Shown in pieces: positions 27,255 through 35,455 of a stretch of DNA of 64,000 bases. The notes below the pieces were generated by a model. It had not been told where the DNA came from. It saw only the letters and a program-made list of their open reading frames with translations, and searched no databases. The position numbers and the translations under genes were made by a program. The stretch is from Anaerolineales bacterium UBA2395 (GTDB lineage Bacteria; Chloroflexota; Anaerolineae; Anaerolineales; Villigracilaceae), in contig DDSH01000016.1 in the NCBI GenBank assembly GCA_002343775.1, positions 69,587 to 133,586 of the forward strand. The letters are read 5' to 3'. Every line of letters starts with the position of its first letter. The first letter of the stretch is position 1.

Positions 27255-27732
27255 ATACGTCCTGCCGACTTACATTCCCGAACTTCGCATGGACCAGTGA
27301 CGCAAGATCAGCAACACCCAGTTGAACATTCAACCCGCGCTGCCCGCCGGAAATGAAAATCTCCCCAAACGTTTGCGCCGACGAGTCAATCACCACTTGA
27401 AACCCTTTGTGAATCAACGCCAGCGGCGAGATGCCGCCCGCCTGTAAACCGGTCAACTGTTCGGCTTCACGCTCGGTCGGCAGGTACATTTTCTTCTCAC
27501 CCAGGAACGCAGCCAGAGCTTTCAGATCCACAACCTGCGGACCGGGAATTACCGCCAGTACCGGCTTCCCCTTTTCCCTTTTGGTAACAATGGTTTTGAA
27601 GACCTGCCCGGCTGGCACATTCAAAATCTGCGCCGCCTCCAATGCGCCAAGTTTCTCGGCGGGCAGGTCATGCGCCGTGTACTTCACTTTGCGCGAATCC
27701 AAAAATCGAGTGACATTATTTGTAACCGTCAT
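27253..27732 (-). CDS. ybaK: YbaK/EbsC-type aminoacyl-tRNA deacylase
   Basis: 159 residues. Family landmarks: VFKTIVTKREKGKPVLAVIPG with the conserved lysine in FKT, LPTEREAEQLTGLQAGGISPLAL, and IFISGGQRGLNVQL. YbaK-type enzymes remove cysteine mis-charged on tRNA-Pro. The ATG at 27732 is used; the frame is open a few codons further. It is a single minus-strand gene between plus-strand operons. Confidence 0.88.
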   Translation of the reverse strand: MTVTNNVTRFLDSRKVKYTAHDLPAEKLGALEAAQILNVPAGQVFKTIVTKREKGKPVLAVIPGPQVVDLKALAAFLGEKKMYLPTEREAEQLTGLQAGGISPLALIHKGFQVVIDSSAQTFGEIFISGGQRGLNVQLGVADLASLVHAKFGNVSRQDV

Positions 27733-27776
27733 AAGGCATAAAATCCTGTACAATTATAAACACAATGGAGGCTGAT

Positions 27777-28127
27777 ATGTCCGATAAGGAACAGGAAAGA
27801 CTCAAACGCCTTCGAGACAAACAAATAGCCACCCGCGATCCACTGGTCAAACAGCGTAAATTTCAGCGCGACATCGCTTTGAAAACAAAACGGATGCGCA
27901 AGCCCTTTTCCTTTGCCAAGGCGTGGAGCGACATCCCCCACATCATCAGATCTCCGTTTTACGGACTATTGCTTGGGGTCATCGTCATCTTCGTTCTCCC
28001 CAAAGTTTGGGATTCACCTTACGCCTTCCTCGCCGGAGCCGGCGTCACCTTGATCTTTATCATCTTTGGACTCATCCTCGGAAACTCACTCGACCTCCGC
28101 GACAATATTCGGAACAACCTCAAATAA
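27777..28127 (+). CDS. Small membrane protein with basic N terminus
   Basis: 116 residues. The first 55 are very basic and charged (KEQERLKRLRDKQ, KTKRMRKPF), then two hydrophobic helices (YGLLLGVIVIFVLP and FLAGAGVTLIFIIFGLILG). ATG 27777 is chosen because GGAGG lies 7 bases before it; the earlier ATG at 27765 overlaps that ribosome site. A TACAAT box stands about 25 bases upstream. No family is recognised. Confidence 0.7.
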   Translation: MSDKEQERLKRLRDKQIATRDPLVKQRKFQRDIALKTKRMRKPFSFAKAWSDIPHIIRSPFYGLLLGVIVIFVLPKVWDSPYAFLAGAGVTLIFIIFGLILGNSLDLRDNIRNNLK

Positions 28128-28200
28128 GCGCTTCACCCCCGACCCGCAACCTGACTCAGGTAAAATAGGTGTACCTACGCCAAAACAAAGGAGACTCACC

Positions 28201-28653
28201 ATGATCAGCACGCAAACCCTATCGCAATTCAACCTGTTCAACGGACTGCCCGAACCGCTTCTCAAGGAAATCGCTGCCATTAGCACCGAGGTCAAGGCAA
28301 AGCAGGGAGAGATCGTCTTCCGCGAGGGAGAAAAAGCGGATAAACTGCATTTCCTCCTCAACGGCAGCGTTGCCCTGCGTGTCAAACTCACTTCGCGCCC
28401 CGAAAGCGTCACGGTCTCCTTTGTCTCCATGCCGTATCAAAGTTTTGGATGGTCTGGCATTGTGGCGCCCTTCCACTACACCTCCAGCGCCGAATGTGAC
28501 GAAGACTCAACCCTGCTGATCATCCCCTCCGAACCGTTCATGAAACTGCTGGAAGCCCACCCAGAAGCCGGTTTCCAGGTCATGAAACGTGTGACCGAGA
28601 TCATCGCCGACCGTCTGCGAAACAGCCGCCAGGCGCTGCTAAAAACCCTATAG
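28201..28653 (+). CDS. Stand-alone cyclic-nucleotide-binding-domain protein
   Basis: 150 residues. It starts LSQFNLFNGLPEPLLKEIAA and has the cNMP-binding beta barrel: KQGEIVFREGEKADKLHFLLNGSVAL, then a closing helical part (GFQVMKRVTEIIADRLRNSR). There is no helix-turn-helix after it, so it is not a CRP-type regulator by itself. The usual phosphate-binding cassette (GE-x6-R-A) is weak here, with SFGWSGIVAPFHYTSSAE in its place, so ligand binding is uncertain. AAAGGAGA precedes the ATG. A small membrane protein gene follows after 12 bases. Confidence 0.8.
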   Translation: MISTQTLSQFNLFNGLPEPLLKEIAAISTEVKAKQGEIVFREGEKADKLHFLLNGSVALRVKLTSRPESVTVSFVSMPYQSFGWSGIVAPFHYTSSAECDEDSTLLIIPSEPFMKLLEAHPEAGFQVMKRVTEIIADRLRNSRQALLKTL

Positions 28654-28665
28654 AAAGAAGACATC

Positions 28666-28992
28666 ATGATTGAAATCGAAGAAATATTGGAAAACGAAGA
28701 GAACGAGAAGGTTTACAATTTTGACCGCCTGCTGCAATTGACCACCTGGGCGAAGATCGTTTCATGGATTCTGATCGTGATCGGCGTGGTTTTGGTTGCG
28801 CTCGTCCTGTTCATCATCGTTACCGGGTTCATGGAATCAGGCATGCCCGACGCCTATAATATGGTAACGCTGCTGGCTCTGCTGGGAATTGGCTTCCTGC
28901 CGGTCTTCCTTGGGCTGATCCTGCAATTCTTTATCGAGGGCTCCTTCCTGCTGGTGGATATCGAACAGAATACGGCGGGCGAAAAGGCGTAG
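28666..28992 (+). CDS. Small two-helix membrane protein
   Basis: 108 residues. An acidic N-terminal segment (IEIEEILENEENEK) is followed by two hydrophobic helices (IVSWILIVIGVVLVALVLFI and LLALLGIGFLPVFLGLILQF) and a short tail. It lies 12 bases after the cNMP-binding gene, with GAAAGAAG as a ribosome site, so the two are probably expressed together. A functional link, for example membrane recruitment, is inference. Family unknown. Confidence 0.7.
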   Translation: MIEIEEILENEENEKVYNFDRLLQLTTWAKIVSWILIVIGVVLVALVLFIIVTGFMESGMPDAYNMVTLLALLGIGFLPVFLGLILQFFIEGSFLLVDIEQNTAGEKA

Positions 28993-29046
28993 TTCAAACT
29001 ACCAGAAACTGAATCAGGCTTGGGCACGGTCTGAAGCGCTCAAATC

Positions 29047-29077
29047 AGGCGGTCTCTGCGCAAGGGATCGCCTTTTT
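29047..29077 (+). terminator. Intrinsic terminator before rel
   Basis: AGGCGGTC pairs with GATCGCCT (one G-U pair) and is followed by TTTTT. It ends the transcript of the small genes before rel. Confidence 0.65.
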
Positions 29078-29089
29078 CGTTCCGCGTAG

Positions 29090-29103
29090 TACAATTATCC
29101 GCG
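29090..29103 (+). promoter_or_regulatory. -10 box 8 bases before the rel start
   Basis: TACAAT lies 8 bases before ATG 29104 and no ribosome site is present, so a leaderless or nearly leaderless mRNA is likely. Confidence 0.5.
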
Positions 29104-31323
29104 ATGAAATCTGTTATTGCCGCCATTCCGCTTGAAAAACTTCTCGAACAACTCCCTGAAAACTACATGGTTGCGGATCGGGAGTTGGTGGTGCGCGCCT
29201 ATCACATGGCGGAGGAGGCGCACCGTGAGCAGAAGCGGCATTCGGGCGAACCGTATATCAATCATTGTATTGCGGTCGCAAGCATCCTCTCAGATTTAAA
29301 GGTCCCTGCGGAAGTGGTTGCCGCCGGATTGCTGCATGATACAGTGGAAGACACCCCCATTACACTGGCGGACATCCGCCGCGAATTTGGGGATACGGTT
29401 AAACTGCTCGTAGACGGGGTGACCAAACTGACGCAGCTGCCGCGCGTCTCGCGCGGAGACCAGCACGCCGAAGCCGGGGAAAATGGGAATGATAGTGAAG
29501 AGTTCGAAAACCAGTCGGCTTTTGGTCGAAATCCAGACATGGTCTCCGAGACGCTGCGCAAGACCTTCCTTGCCATGGGCGAGGATGTGCGTGTGGTGCT
29601 GATCAAACTCTCCGATCGGTTGCACAATATGCGCACGCTCGGTCACATGCCGGAGCATAAACGCAAGCGCATCGCGCAGGAAACGCTTGATATTTTTGCC
29701 CCGCTCGCCAACCGTCTTGGTATCTGGCAGTTGAAATGGGAATTGGAAGACCTGAGCTTTCGGTACGTAAACCCGGAAAAATACAAGGAGATCGCGGAGC
29801 AACTCGCCGAACGCCGCCCCGATCGGGAAAACCAGCTTGAGGAAATCAAGGACAATCTGGTACGGCTGCTTGAAAAGAACAACATCAAGTCCGAAATCAG
29901 CGGACGTCCGAAGCACATCTATTCGATCTACAAAAAGATGCAGAAGAAGGACAAAGCCTTCAACATGCTGTACGATGTGCGCGCCGTGCGCCTGATCGTG
30001 CCGGATGTGCCTTCCTGTTACGCAGCGCTGGGGGTGATCCACACCACCTGGCGCCCCATTCCCGGCGAATTCGACGACTACATCGCCGCCCCCAAGGACA
30101 ACTTCTATCAATCCCTGCACACTGCCGTCATTTACGACGACAAACGCCCCATCGAGGTGCAGATCCGCACACAAGATATGCACTTGAACGCGGAGTATGG
30201 CATTGCCGCCCACTGGCGCTACAAGGAGGGCAGCAAACACGACCGGAATTTCGAGCAGCGCATCAGCTCGCTGCGCAAGATGATGGAATGGCGTTCGGAT
30301 GTAAGCGACGCCGCCGAATTCGTCGAATCGATGCGCAGCGACGTATTCCGCGACCGTGTGTACGTCTTCACCCCGCGCGGCGACATCATCGACCTGCCCG
30401 CCGGATGCACCCCCATCGACTTCGCCTACCACGTCCACACCGACATCGGACACCGCTGTCGCGGTGCGCGCATCAACGGCAAGCTCGTCCCACTCTACCA
30501 GGGACTCAAAACCGGCGACCAGGTGGAGATCCTCACCGCCAAACGCGGCGGTCCCAGCCGCGACTGGCTGAATGTTAACCTTGGTCTCGTACGCACCCAG
30601 CGCGCGCGCGCCAAGATCAAAGCCTGGTTCAAAAAACAGGAAGACGAGCAAAACCTGGCACAGGGACGTGACACCCTCGAGCGGGAGTTGCAGCGGCTGG
30701 GCATCACAGAGATCAGCTTCGAAAAACTGGCACGCGAACTCGGTTACAAAATGCCGGATGAAATGTTCATCGCCCTTGGCACAGGCGACCTGTCCATCGG
30801 CAAGGTCATCAAGGAATTTTCGCAGGATGAAGAGATCAAGGACATCCTCGAAGCCAACGCCCCATCCGCGCCGGTCACCTCCACCGACGCCGTGGAAGTG
30901 GTGGGGTTGAAAGGCATGCTTTCCACCATGGCAAGATGCTGCAACCCCATGCCAGGCGACCAGATCGTAGGCTTTGTCACCCGTGGACGCGGCGCCACCA
31001 TTCACCGGCAAGACTGCCCGAACGTCCTCAAAACCAAAGACCGCGAACGCCTGCTCAAAGTAGGTTGGGGGCATGTCGAACGCACGTACCCGGTTCCCGT
31101 CAAGATCAAGGCATATGACCGGCAAGGATTGATGAGCGACGTCTCCATCCTGCTGGCAGACGAAAACATCAACATTGCAAACGTATCGGTCAACGTCAAT
31201 CGCAGCATTGCCGACCTGCGCCTCATCATCGAAGTAAAAGATATCACCCAACTCAGCCGCATCCTCACCCGCATCGAAAACCTGCCAAATGTAATGGAAG
31301 CGCATCGAACCAACCCCGGTTAA
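29104..31323 (+). CDS. rel: (p)ppGpp synthetase/hydrolase, RelA/SpoT family
   Basis: 739 residues with the full long-RSH order: HD hydrolase (HDTVED near residue 79, LIKLSDRLHNMRTL), synthetase (KKDKAFNMLYDVRAVRLIV, DNFYQSLHTAV), TGS (VYVFTPRGDIIDLPAGCTPIDFAYHVHTDIGHRC), a Cys-containing linker (ARCCNPMPGDQIVGFVTRG) and C-terminal ACT (VSVNVNRSIADLRLIIEV). Both catalytic centres look intact, so it should make and break the alarmone. About 25 extra acidic/polar residues (QHAEAGENGNDSEEFENQ) sit in the HD domain before LRKTFLAM. It has no ribosome site and a -10 box next to the start. Confidence 0.95.
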   Translation: MKSVIAAIPLEKLLEQLPENYMVADRELVVRAYHMAEEAHREQKRHSGEPYINHCIAVASILSDLKVPAEVVAAGLLHDTVEDTPITLADIRREFGDTVKLLVDGVTKLTQLPRVSRGDQHAEAGENGNDSEEFENQSAFGRNPDMVSETLRKTFLAMGEDVRVVLIKLSDRLHNMRTLGHMPEHKRKRIAQETLDIFAPLANRLGIWQLKWELEDLSFRYVNPEKYKEIAEQLAERRPDRENQLEEIKDNLVRLLEKNNIKSEISGRPKHIYSIYKKMQKKDKAFNMLYDVRAVRLIVPDVPSCYAALGVIHTTWRPIPGEFDDYIAAPKDNFYQSLHTAVIYDDKRPIEVQIRTQDMHLNAEYGIAAHWRYKEGSKHDRNFEQRISSLRKMMEWRSDVSDAAEFVESMRSDVFRDRVYVFTPRGDIIDLPAGCTPIDFAYHVHTDIGHRCRGARINGKLVPLYQGLKTGDQVEILTAKRGGPSRDWLNVNLGLVRTQRARAKIKAWFKKQEDEQNLAQGRDTLERELQRLGITEISFEKLARELGYKMPDEMFIALGTGDLSIGKVIKEFSQDEEIKDILEANAPSAPVTSTDAVEVVGLKGMLSTMARCCNPMPGDQIVGFVTRGRGATIHRQDCPNVLKTKDRERLLKVGWGHVERTYPVPVKIKAYDRQGLMSDVSILLADENINIANVSVNVNRSIADLRLIIEVKDITQLSRILTRIENLPNVMEAHRTNPG

Positions 31324-31338
31324 GCGGATAGTGTGGGG

Positions 31339-31358
31339 TATAATCGCGGCGTTTTCGT
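31339..31358 (+). promoter_or_regulatory. Probable moeA promoter -10 box
   Basis: TATAAT lies 14 bases before ATG 31359, so the leader would be only about 8 bases. Confidence 0.4.
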
Positions 31359-32573
31359 ATGCTATCCGTGAACGAAGCGCGCGAGCGCATCCTTTCCAAC
31401 TTTCAAGCCACCGCAACAGAACATATCCCGCTGGTTGCCTCTGCCAACCGCGTCCTTGGCAAAGACATTGTCTCCGACCAGGACTTCCCCGCCTTCAACA
31501 ACTCCGCCGTGGATGGGTTCGCCATCCGCGCTGAAGATACAACCGCTTCCCCCCGGACCTTGAGCGTCGTCTCCGACATTCCAGCCGGCACTTCACCGAC
31601 AGTGATCCTACGTCCGGGTGAAGCAGCGCGCATCATGACCGGTGCGCAACTTCCGCAGGGAGCGGATGCCGTCGTCCCGGTGGAAGAGACCGATTTCCAA
31701 AATCACCACGCCGGGGTCGCCGCCCCAAAGACAGTTACACCGACCAGGCAAATCAAATCCGGTGACAATGTGCGCCTGCGCGGCACCGACATTCGCAGCG
31801 GCGAAGCCGTCCTCGAAAAGGGACGCGTTCTCCAACCACAAGACCTGGGTGTACTGGCGATGCTTGGCATACCAACCGTCCTGGTGCATAAAAAGCCGCG
31901 GGTGGCATTGCTCTCCTCCGGCGACGAGCTGCTGGATGTAAGCGCCCCGCTCGAACCCGGCAAGATCCGCGATACGAATTCGTACACGCTGGCTGCCTCC
32001 ATCGAAAAAGCCGGAGCAGATGTTTTGCGATTGGGTGTGGCACGCGACACGCGTGAGGCAGTGCGCGCGCTGCTCGACCAAGCTGCAAATGCACATGTAG
32101 ACTTGATCCTCTCATCGGCGGGCGTGAGCGTGGGCGCGTTCGACTTTATCAAGGAAGTTATCGAATCGAACGGCAAAATGGACTTCTGGCGCGTGAACAT
32201 GCGCCCCGGCAAACCGCTGGCATTTGGGGAATACAAAGGATTGCCGGTCATTGGGCTGCCGGGCAACCCGGTTTCAGCCTTCGTCGGCTTCGAGGTTTTC
32301 GTCCGCCCGGTGCTGGAGCGGCTGGGCGGCAAACTGGACAGAGACAGGCTCAAGGTCCGGGTACGATGCGCAGAGGAAATTCTTTCAGACGGACGGGAAA
32401 GCTATCTGCGGGCAAACATCCAGATGCAAGAGGGGCAGCAAGTCGCAAGGTTGACGGGACATCAGGGTTCGGGAAATCTGCTGTCTTTGGTACAAGCGGA
32501 TGCTTTACTAATCATCCCCGCTGGTGTAAAATGCGTGCCTGCTGGTCAGGAAGTTGACGCTTATCTTTTATAG
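31359..32573 (+). CDS. moeA: Molybdopterin molybdenumtransferase MoeA
   Basis: 404 residues, typical length. Domain blocks: FNNSAVDGFAIRAED in the N-terminal part, MTGAQLPQGADAVVPVEET, the MoCF domain with SSGDELLD and ILSSAGVSVGAFDFIKEV, and MRPGKPLAFGEYKGLPVIGLPGNPVSAFVGFEVF. The enzyme inserts molybdate (in related organisms also tungstate) into adenylylated molybdopterin. It could supply the AOR family enzyme at 23576, though the other cofactor genes are not in the window. VKOR follows after 7 bases. Confidence 0.95.
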   Translation: MLSVNEARERILSNFQATATEHIPLVASANRVLGKDIVSDQDFPAFNNSAVDGFAIRAEDTTASPRTLSVVSDIPAGTSPTVILRPGEAARIMTGAQLPQGADAVVPVEETDFQNHHAGVAAPKTVTPTRQIKSGDNVRLRGTDIRSGEAVLEKGRVLQPQDLGVLAMLGIPTVLVHKKPRVALLSSGDELLDVSAPLEPGKIRDTNSYTLAASIEKAGADVLRLGVARDTREAVRALLDQAANAHVDLILSSAGVSVGAFDFIKEVIESNGKMDFWRVNMRPGKPLAFGEYKGLPVIGLPGNPVSAFVGFEVFVRPVLERLGGKLDRDRLKVRVRCAEEILSDGRESYLRANIQMQEGQQVARLTGHQGSGNLLSLVQADALLIIPAGVKCVPAGQEVDAYLL

Positions 32574-32580
32574 AGGAAGC

Positions 32581-33009
32581 ATGGATAAATGGATGGTTCG
32601 CGCATCGGTTGCGTTGGCAGTGATCGGTGTACTGGTTTCGGTCTATATGACCATTTACAAAGTGACCGGAAATGAAGGCATGTGCCTTGGCTCGGGTGAT
32701 TGTTCCACTGTGAATGCGAGCCGCTTTTCCGAAGTGAACGGAATCCCCGTAGCAGTCATCGGTGTGATCGGATATCTTGCGATCCTGGGCGTGCATCTGT
32801 TCGAAAACCGCATCGCGTTCATCCGTCAAAACGCCACATTGATGCTCTTTGGAATGGGGCTGGTCGGCTTTGTCTTCACCGTCTGGCTGGTGTATGTGGA
32901 GATCGCCATTCTGAAAGCCCTGTGCCCGTTTTGTGTGACCTCTCAGGTTGCAATGACCCTCATTTTCATTCTCGCCGTCATTCGCCTGGTCAGAAACCCC
33001 CAAGTTTAG
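32581..33009 (+). CDS. Vitamin K epoxide reductase (VKOR) family thiol oxidase
   Basis: 142 residues, four hydrophobic helices. Four cysteines are in the VKOR order: Cys35 and Cys41 in MCLGSGDCSTVN (loop pair) and Cys115-Pro-Phe-Cys118 (active CxxC near quinone), with NGIPVAVIGVIGYLAILG between. Bacterial VKOR re-oxidises a DsbA-like partner and gives electrons to quinone, making disulfides outside the membrane. No DsbA-like gene is adjacent. AGAGGAAGC precedes the ATG. It is 7 bases after moeA and 14 before the small acidic protein. Confidence 0.92.
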   Translation: MDKWMVRASVALAVIGVLVSVYMTIYKVTGNEGMCLGSGDCSTVNASRFSEVNGIPVAVIGVIGYLAILGVHLFENRIAFIRQNATLMLFGMGLVGFVFTVWLVYVEIAILKALCPFCVTSQVAMTLIFILAVIRLVRNPQV

Positions 33010-33023
33010 GAGGATGTTGAAAA

Positions 33024-33257
33024 ATGCCCCGCATTAAGTGCCACTATGCAGATTGTGTTTTTCTGGACGAAGGCTATTGCTCCGCCGCCGCGGTGGAGTT
33101 CGACCCGGATACAGGGTGTGTGACCTATTCTCCCGCCGACGGCGCCGCAGCCGCTGGCGATGAATGGGATGAGGATGATGAGTCGGATGAATGGGAAGAT
33201 GAAGATCTGGACGAAGAGGAAGATGATGAATGGCTCGACGAAGAAGACGAGTTCTAA
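33024..33257 (+). CDS. Small Cys-cluster protein with highly acidic tail (DUF1540-like)
   Basis: 77 residues. The first 35 hold four cysteines (IKCHYADCVFLDEGYCSAA, then GCVTYS), a pattern resembling the small DUF1540 domain that may bind metal. After an alanine hinge, the last about 35 residues are nearly all Asp, Glu and Trp (DEWDEDDESDEW and similar). Such a tail suggests binding of cations, basic proteins or a nucleic-acid site. A strong ribosome site GGAGG precedes the ATG. It follows VKOR by 14 bases and ends the operon. Confidence 0.7.
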   Translation: MPRIKCHYADCVFLDEGYCSAAAVEFDPDTGCVTYSPADGAAAAGDEWDEDDESDEWEDEDLDEEEDDEWLDEEDEF

Positions 33258-33299
33258 CCCTTCCGCTTCCCTTCTAACTTGTGTTTGATGCCACTCCCC

Positions 33300-33329
33300 A
33301 AGCCTTCTCCAAGCGAGAGGGCTTTTTTA
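33300..33329 (+). terminator. Intrinsic terminator
   Basis: AAGCCTTCTC pairs with GAGAGGGCTT (one G-U pair) and is followed by TTTTTT. It ends the moeA-VKOR operon. Confidence 0.85.
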
Positions 33330-33403
33330 TTTCCGGCAAGCATTCCGGCGATGGGGCGTCATAATTCAAGCCCTGCGCGGCGTTGCCGTTGCCGAAAACT
33401 GGC

Positions 33404-34186
33404 TTAATCTTTTGTGAACGCGTACAACAACACCCCTGCCGCAACAGACAGGTTCAACGAACTGACGCGTCCGCGCATGGGCAGCGAGAGGGTGACATCG
33501 CAGGCATCGGTCTGTTCGCGGGACAAGCCCTTTTGCTCATTGCCCAACACCAACACCCACGGGGCTTGCGGAACAAGGGTGTGATAGTCCACATCCGCTT
33601 TGGCAGATGTGCCGATCAGTTGACAGCCCCCCATGCGCGCCCAATCGACAAACTCAGCGAACGCGGCTTGCACCACGGGCTTCCAAAACAACGTACCCAT
33701 GCTGGCGCGGACAACGGTGGGATGATACAACTCCACGCCGCCATCGAGCAAAAAAAGCGCATCAACACCAACGGCATCCATCGTGCGTAGGATCGTGCCG
33801 AGATTGCCCGGGTCTTGCGGCGAGACCAATGCCACCGAACGGGTTGTGGGCTGGATATCATTCAAGATAAAGTGCCGCTGCCGCACCACTGCCAGAATGC
33901 CTTGCGGGTTTTCCTTGTCGGCGAGAGATTCCATCACCGCAGCAGAAACAGGCTGAAGTCGAAGGTCGAGGCGGGAGGCGTGTGCCAGCAAATCCTTTGC
34001 GAATCCGCTTGTCAACAGTTCAGGCGCATACACAACCGCATCCACATCCCACCCCGCTGCAATGACCTCGCCAACATGATGAATCCCCTCAACGAGGAAG
34101 GTATCTGTTTCCAGGCGGTTTTTTTTCTGGTGCAGCGCGCGGACTTGTTTGATGAACGGATTCGCCGTGCTGGTGAGGATATCCAT
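33404..34186 (-). CDS. SpoU/TrmH-family RNA 2'-O-methyltransferase
   Basis: 260 residues. N-terminal substrate-binding part (STANPFIKQVRALHQKKNRLETDTFLVEG) is typical of TrmH/RlmB-like enzymes. The SPOUT knot motifs follow: VSPQDPGNLGTILRTMDAVGV, VLGNEQKGLSREQ, and SLPMRGRVSSLNLSVAAGVLLY. It methylates a ribose in rRNA or tRNA using S-adenosylmethionine; the target is not known. The ATG at 34186 is set by a -10 box 7 bases upstream and by the family start. It is divergent from the 3D-domain gene. Confidence 0.9.
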   Translation of the reverse strand: MDILTSTANPFIKQVRALHQKKNRLETDTFLVEGIHHVGEVIAAGWDVDAVVYAPELLTSGFAKDLLAHASRLDLRLQPVSAAVMESLADKENPQGILAVVRQRHFILNDIQPTTRSVALVSPQDPGNLGTILRTMDAVGVDALFLLDGGVELYHPTVVRASMGTLFWKPVVQAAFAEFVDWARMGGCQLIGTSAKADVDYHTLVPQAPWVLVLGNEQKGLSREQTDACDVTLSLPMRGRVSSLNLSVAAGVLLYAFTKD

Positions 34187-34228
34187 GCGCAGAATTGTAT
34201 CCGAAAATGTCCGTTTATAATTGTCGGC
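34187..34228. promoter_or_regulatory. Divergent pair of -10 boxes each 7 bases from ATG
   Basis: In 42 bases two promoters face away from each other. Minus strand: TACAAT (34099-side at 34194-34199), then 7 bases to ATG 34186. Plus strand: TATAAT (34216-34221), then 7 bases to ATG 34229. No ribosome site fits either gene, so both mRNAs should be leaderless. Confidence 0.65.
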
Positions 34229-35455
34229 ATGATTCCTTTTCGACGGTTCGCGCTGGGACTCGCGTTTTTGCTTACAGCCTGCCAGCCTACTGCCCCCCGC
34301 CAAATTAAAATTTTGGATGGAGATATCGCCCTCACAGTAACATCGTCAGAGCGCGTGCCTGTGCTGATCCTCGCGGAGGCAGGCATCGCACCGCAACCGC
34401 TCGACCGTGTGCTGGTCAATGGGATCTCGCTTGGGTTGGACGAACCTATTCCAGAGAGCGGCGACATCACCCTGCAACTACGCCGCATGGTAAACGTGAC
34501 GCTCATCACGCCGCAAGGCGAGCAGAGGCTGCAAACTTCCGCACTGACGGTGGGAGACGTACTGAGCGAAGCGGGATTTGAAATTGGGGTTCGTGATAAA
34601 GTGAATCCGCTTCTTTCTACGCCGGTAATGGATGCAATGACCATCGAGTTTTTTCCCGCCCGAGAGTTGACCATTTCTTCAGGCGAGATAGTGACCACCA
34701 TTCGCTCGGCGGCAGGGACGGTCGGCGAAGCGCTGGCTGAGGCGGGGATTCCGCTCATGGGGTTGGATGTCAGTGTTCCGGCGGAGAATGACGCGCTCCC
34801 TGCCGATGGGCAGATCCGAGTGGTGCGAGTGACCGAGTCCATCAGCGTCGAGGTAGAATCGATTCCCTTCGACACAGAGACAACGGTTTCAGACGATATG
34901 GCGTTTGGCGAAACGGAAATTTTGCAACCCGGCGTGAACGGTGTGGCGATGCTCCGCACGCGCATCCGCTTTGAAGATGGCGTTGAAGTCAGCCGCGAGG
35001 TGGAGGGTGAGACCGTGTTGCAACAACCGAAAACGCAGCGCGTGGCAAGCGGATCGAAGATCGTGCTGGCGCCCGTCGGCGGGGATGCGCCCTATCAATA
35101 CTGGTATGCGACTCAAATGTACGCTTCCTGGTATTCGCCTTGCAACTCTGGCACGGGCGGCTGTTCGTATGGAACCGCCAGCGGTGCGCGCGCAGGCTAC
35201 GGCATTGTGGCAGTGGACTATTCGTATTATTCCTATCTTGCGGGGATGAGAGTGTACATCCCCGGCTACGGCGTGGCAACCATCGGCGATACCGGCGGCG
35301 GACCGATCATCGAGAGCGTCTTTGGCGTGCCGCGCTATCAATGGATCGACCTCGGCTATGACGATAACAACATCGGCGGGCTTTCGGGCTGGGTGACGGT
35401 CTATTTCCTCGAACCGGCTCCAGCGGAAATCCCTTACTTCTTCCAACAACAATGA
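34229..35455 (+). CDS. Secreted DUF348-G5-3D domain protein (YabE/Rpf-like)
   Basis: 408 residues. A lipobox-type signal (LAFLLTACQP) is followed by two ubiquitin-like DUF348 units (about 55-120 and 125-200; TVGDVLSEAGFEIGVRDKVNP and TVGEALAEAGIPLMGLDVSVP), a G5 domain (IPFDTETTVSDDMAFGETEI) and a C-terminal 3D domain with its three aspartates (GIVAVD, IGDTGGG, WIDLGYDD). The 3D domain resembles the lytic barrel of MltA/YabE-type wall hydrolases. RpfB and YabE share DUF348-G5 and lie near ksgA in other phyla; rsmA is two genes downstream here. Likely peptidoglycan remodelling outside the cell. Confidence 0.9.
   Translation: MIPFRRFALGLAFLLTACQPTAPRQIKILDGDIALTVTSSERVPVLILAEAGIAPQPLDRVLVNGISLGLDEPIPESGDITLQLRRMVNVTLITPQGEQRLQTSALTVGDVLSEAGFEIGVRDKVNPLLSTPVMDAMTIEFFPARELTISSGEIVTTIRSAAGTVGEALAEAGIPLMGLDVSVPAENDALPADGQIRVVRVTESISVEVESIPFDTETTVSDDMAFGETEILQPGVNGVAMLRTRIRFEDGVEVSREVEGETVLQQPKTQRVASGSKIVLAPVGGDAPYQYWYATQMYASWYSPCNSGTGGCSYGTASGARAGYGIVAVDYSYYSYLAGMRVYIPGYGVATIGDTGGGPIIESVFGVPRYQWIDLGYDDNNIGGLSGWVTVYFLEPAPAEIPYFFQQQ

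Noticed and set aside
29296..31416. Very long open frame antisense to rel (706 codons)
   Set aside because: It mirrors rel in the opposite strand, has no family match and no ribosome site; it comes from GC-rich codon use. The same holds for long frames antisense to nuoM, nuoH and ahcY.
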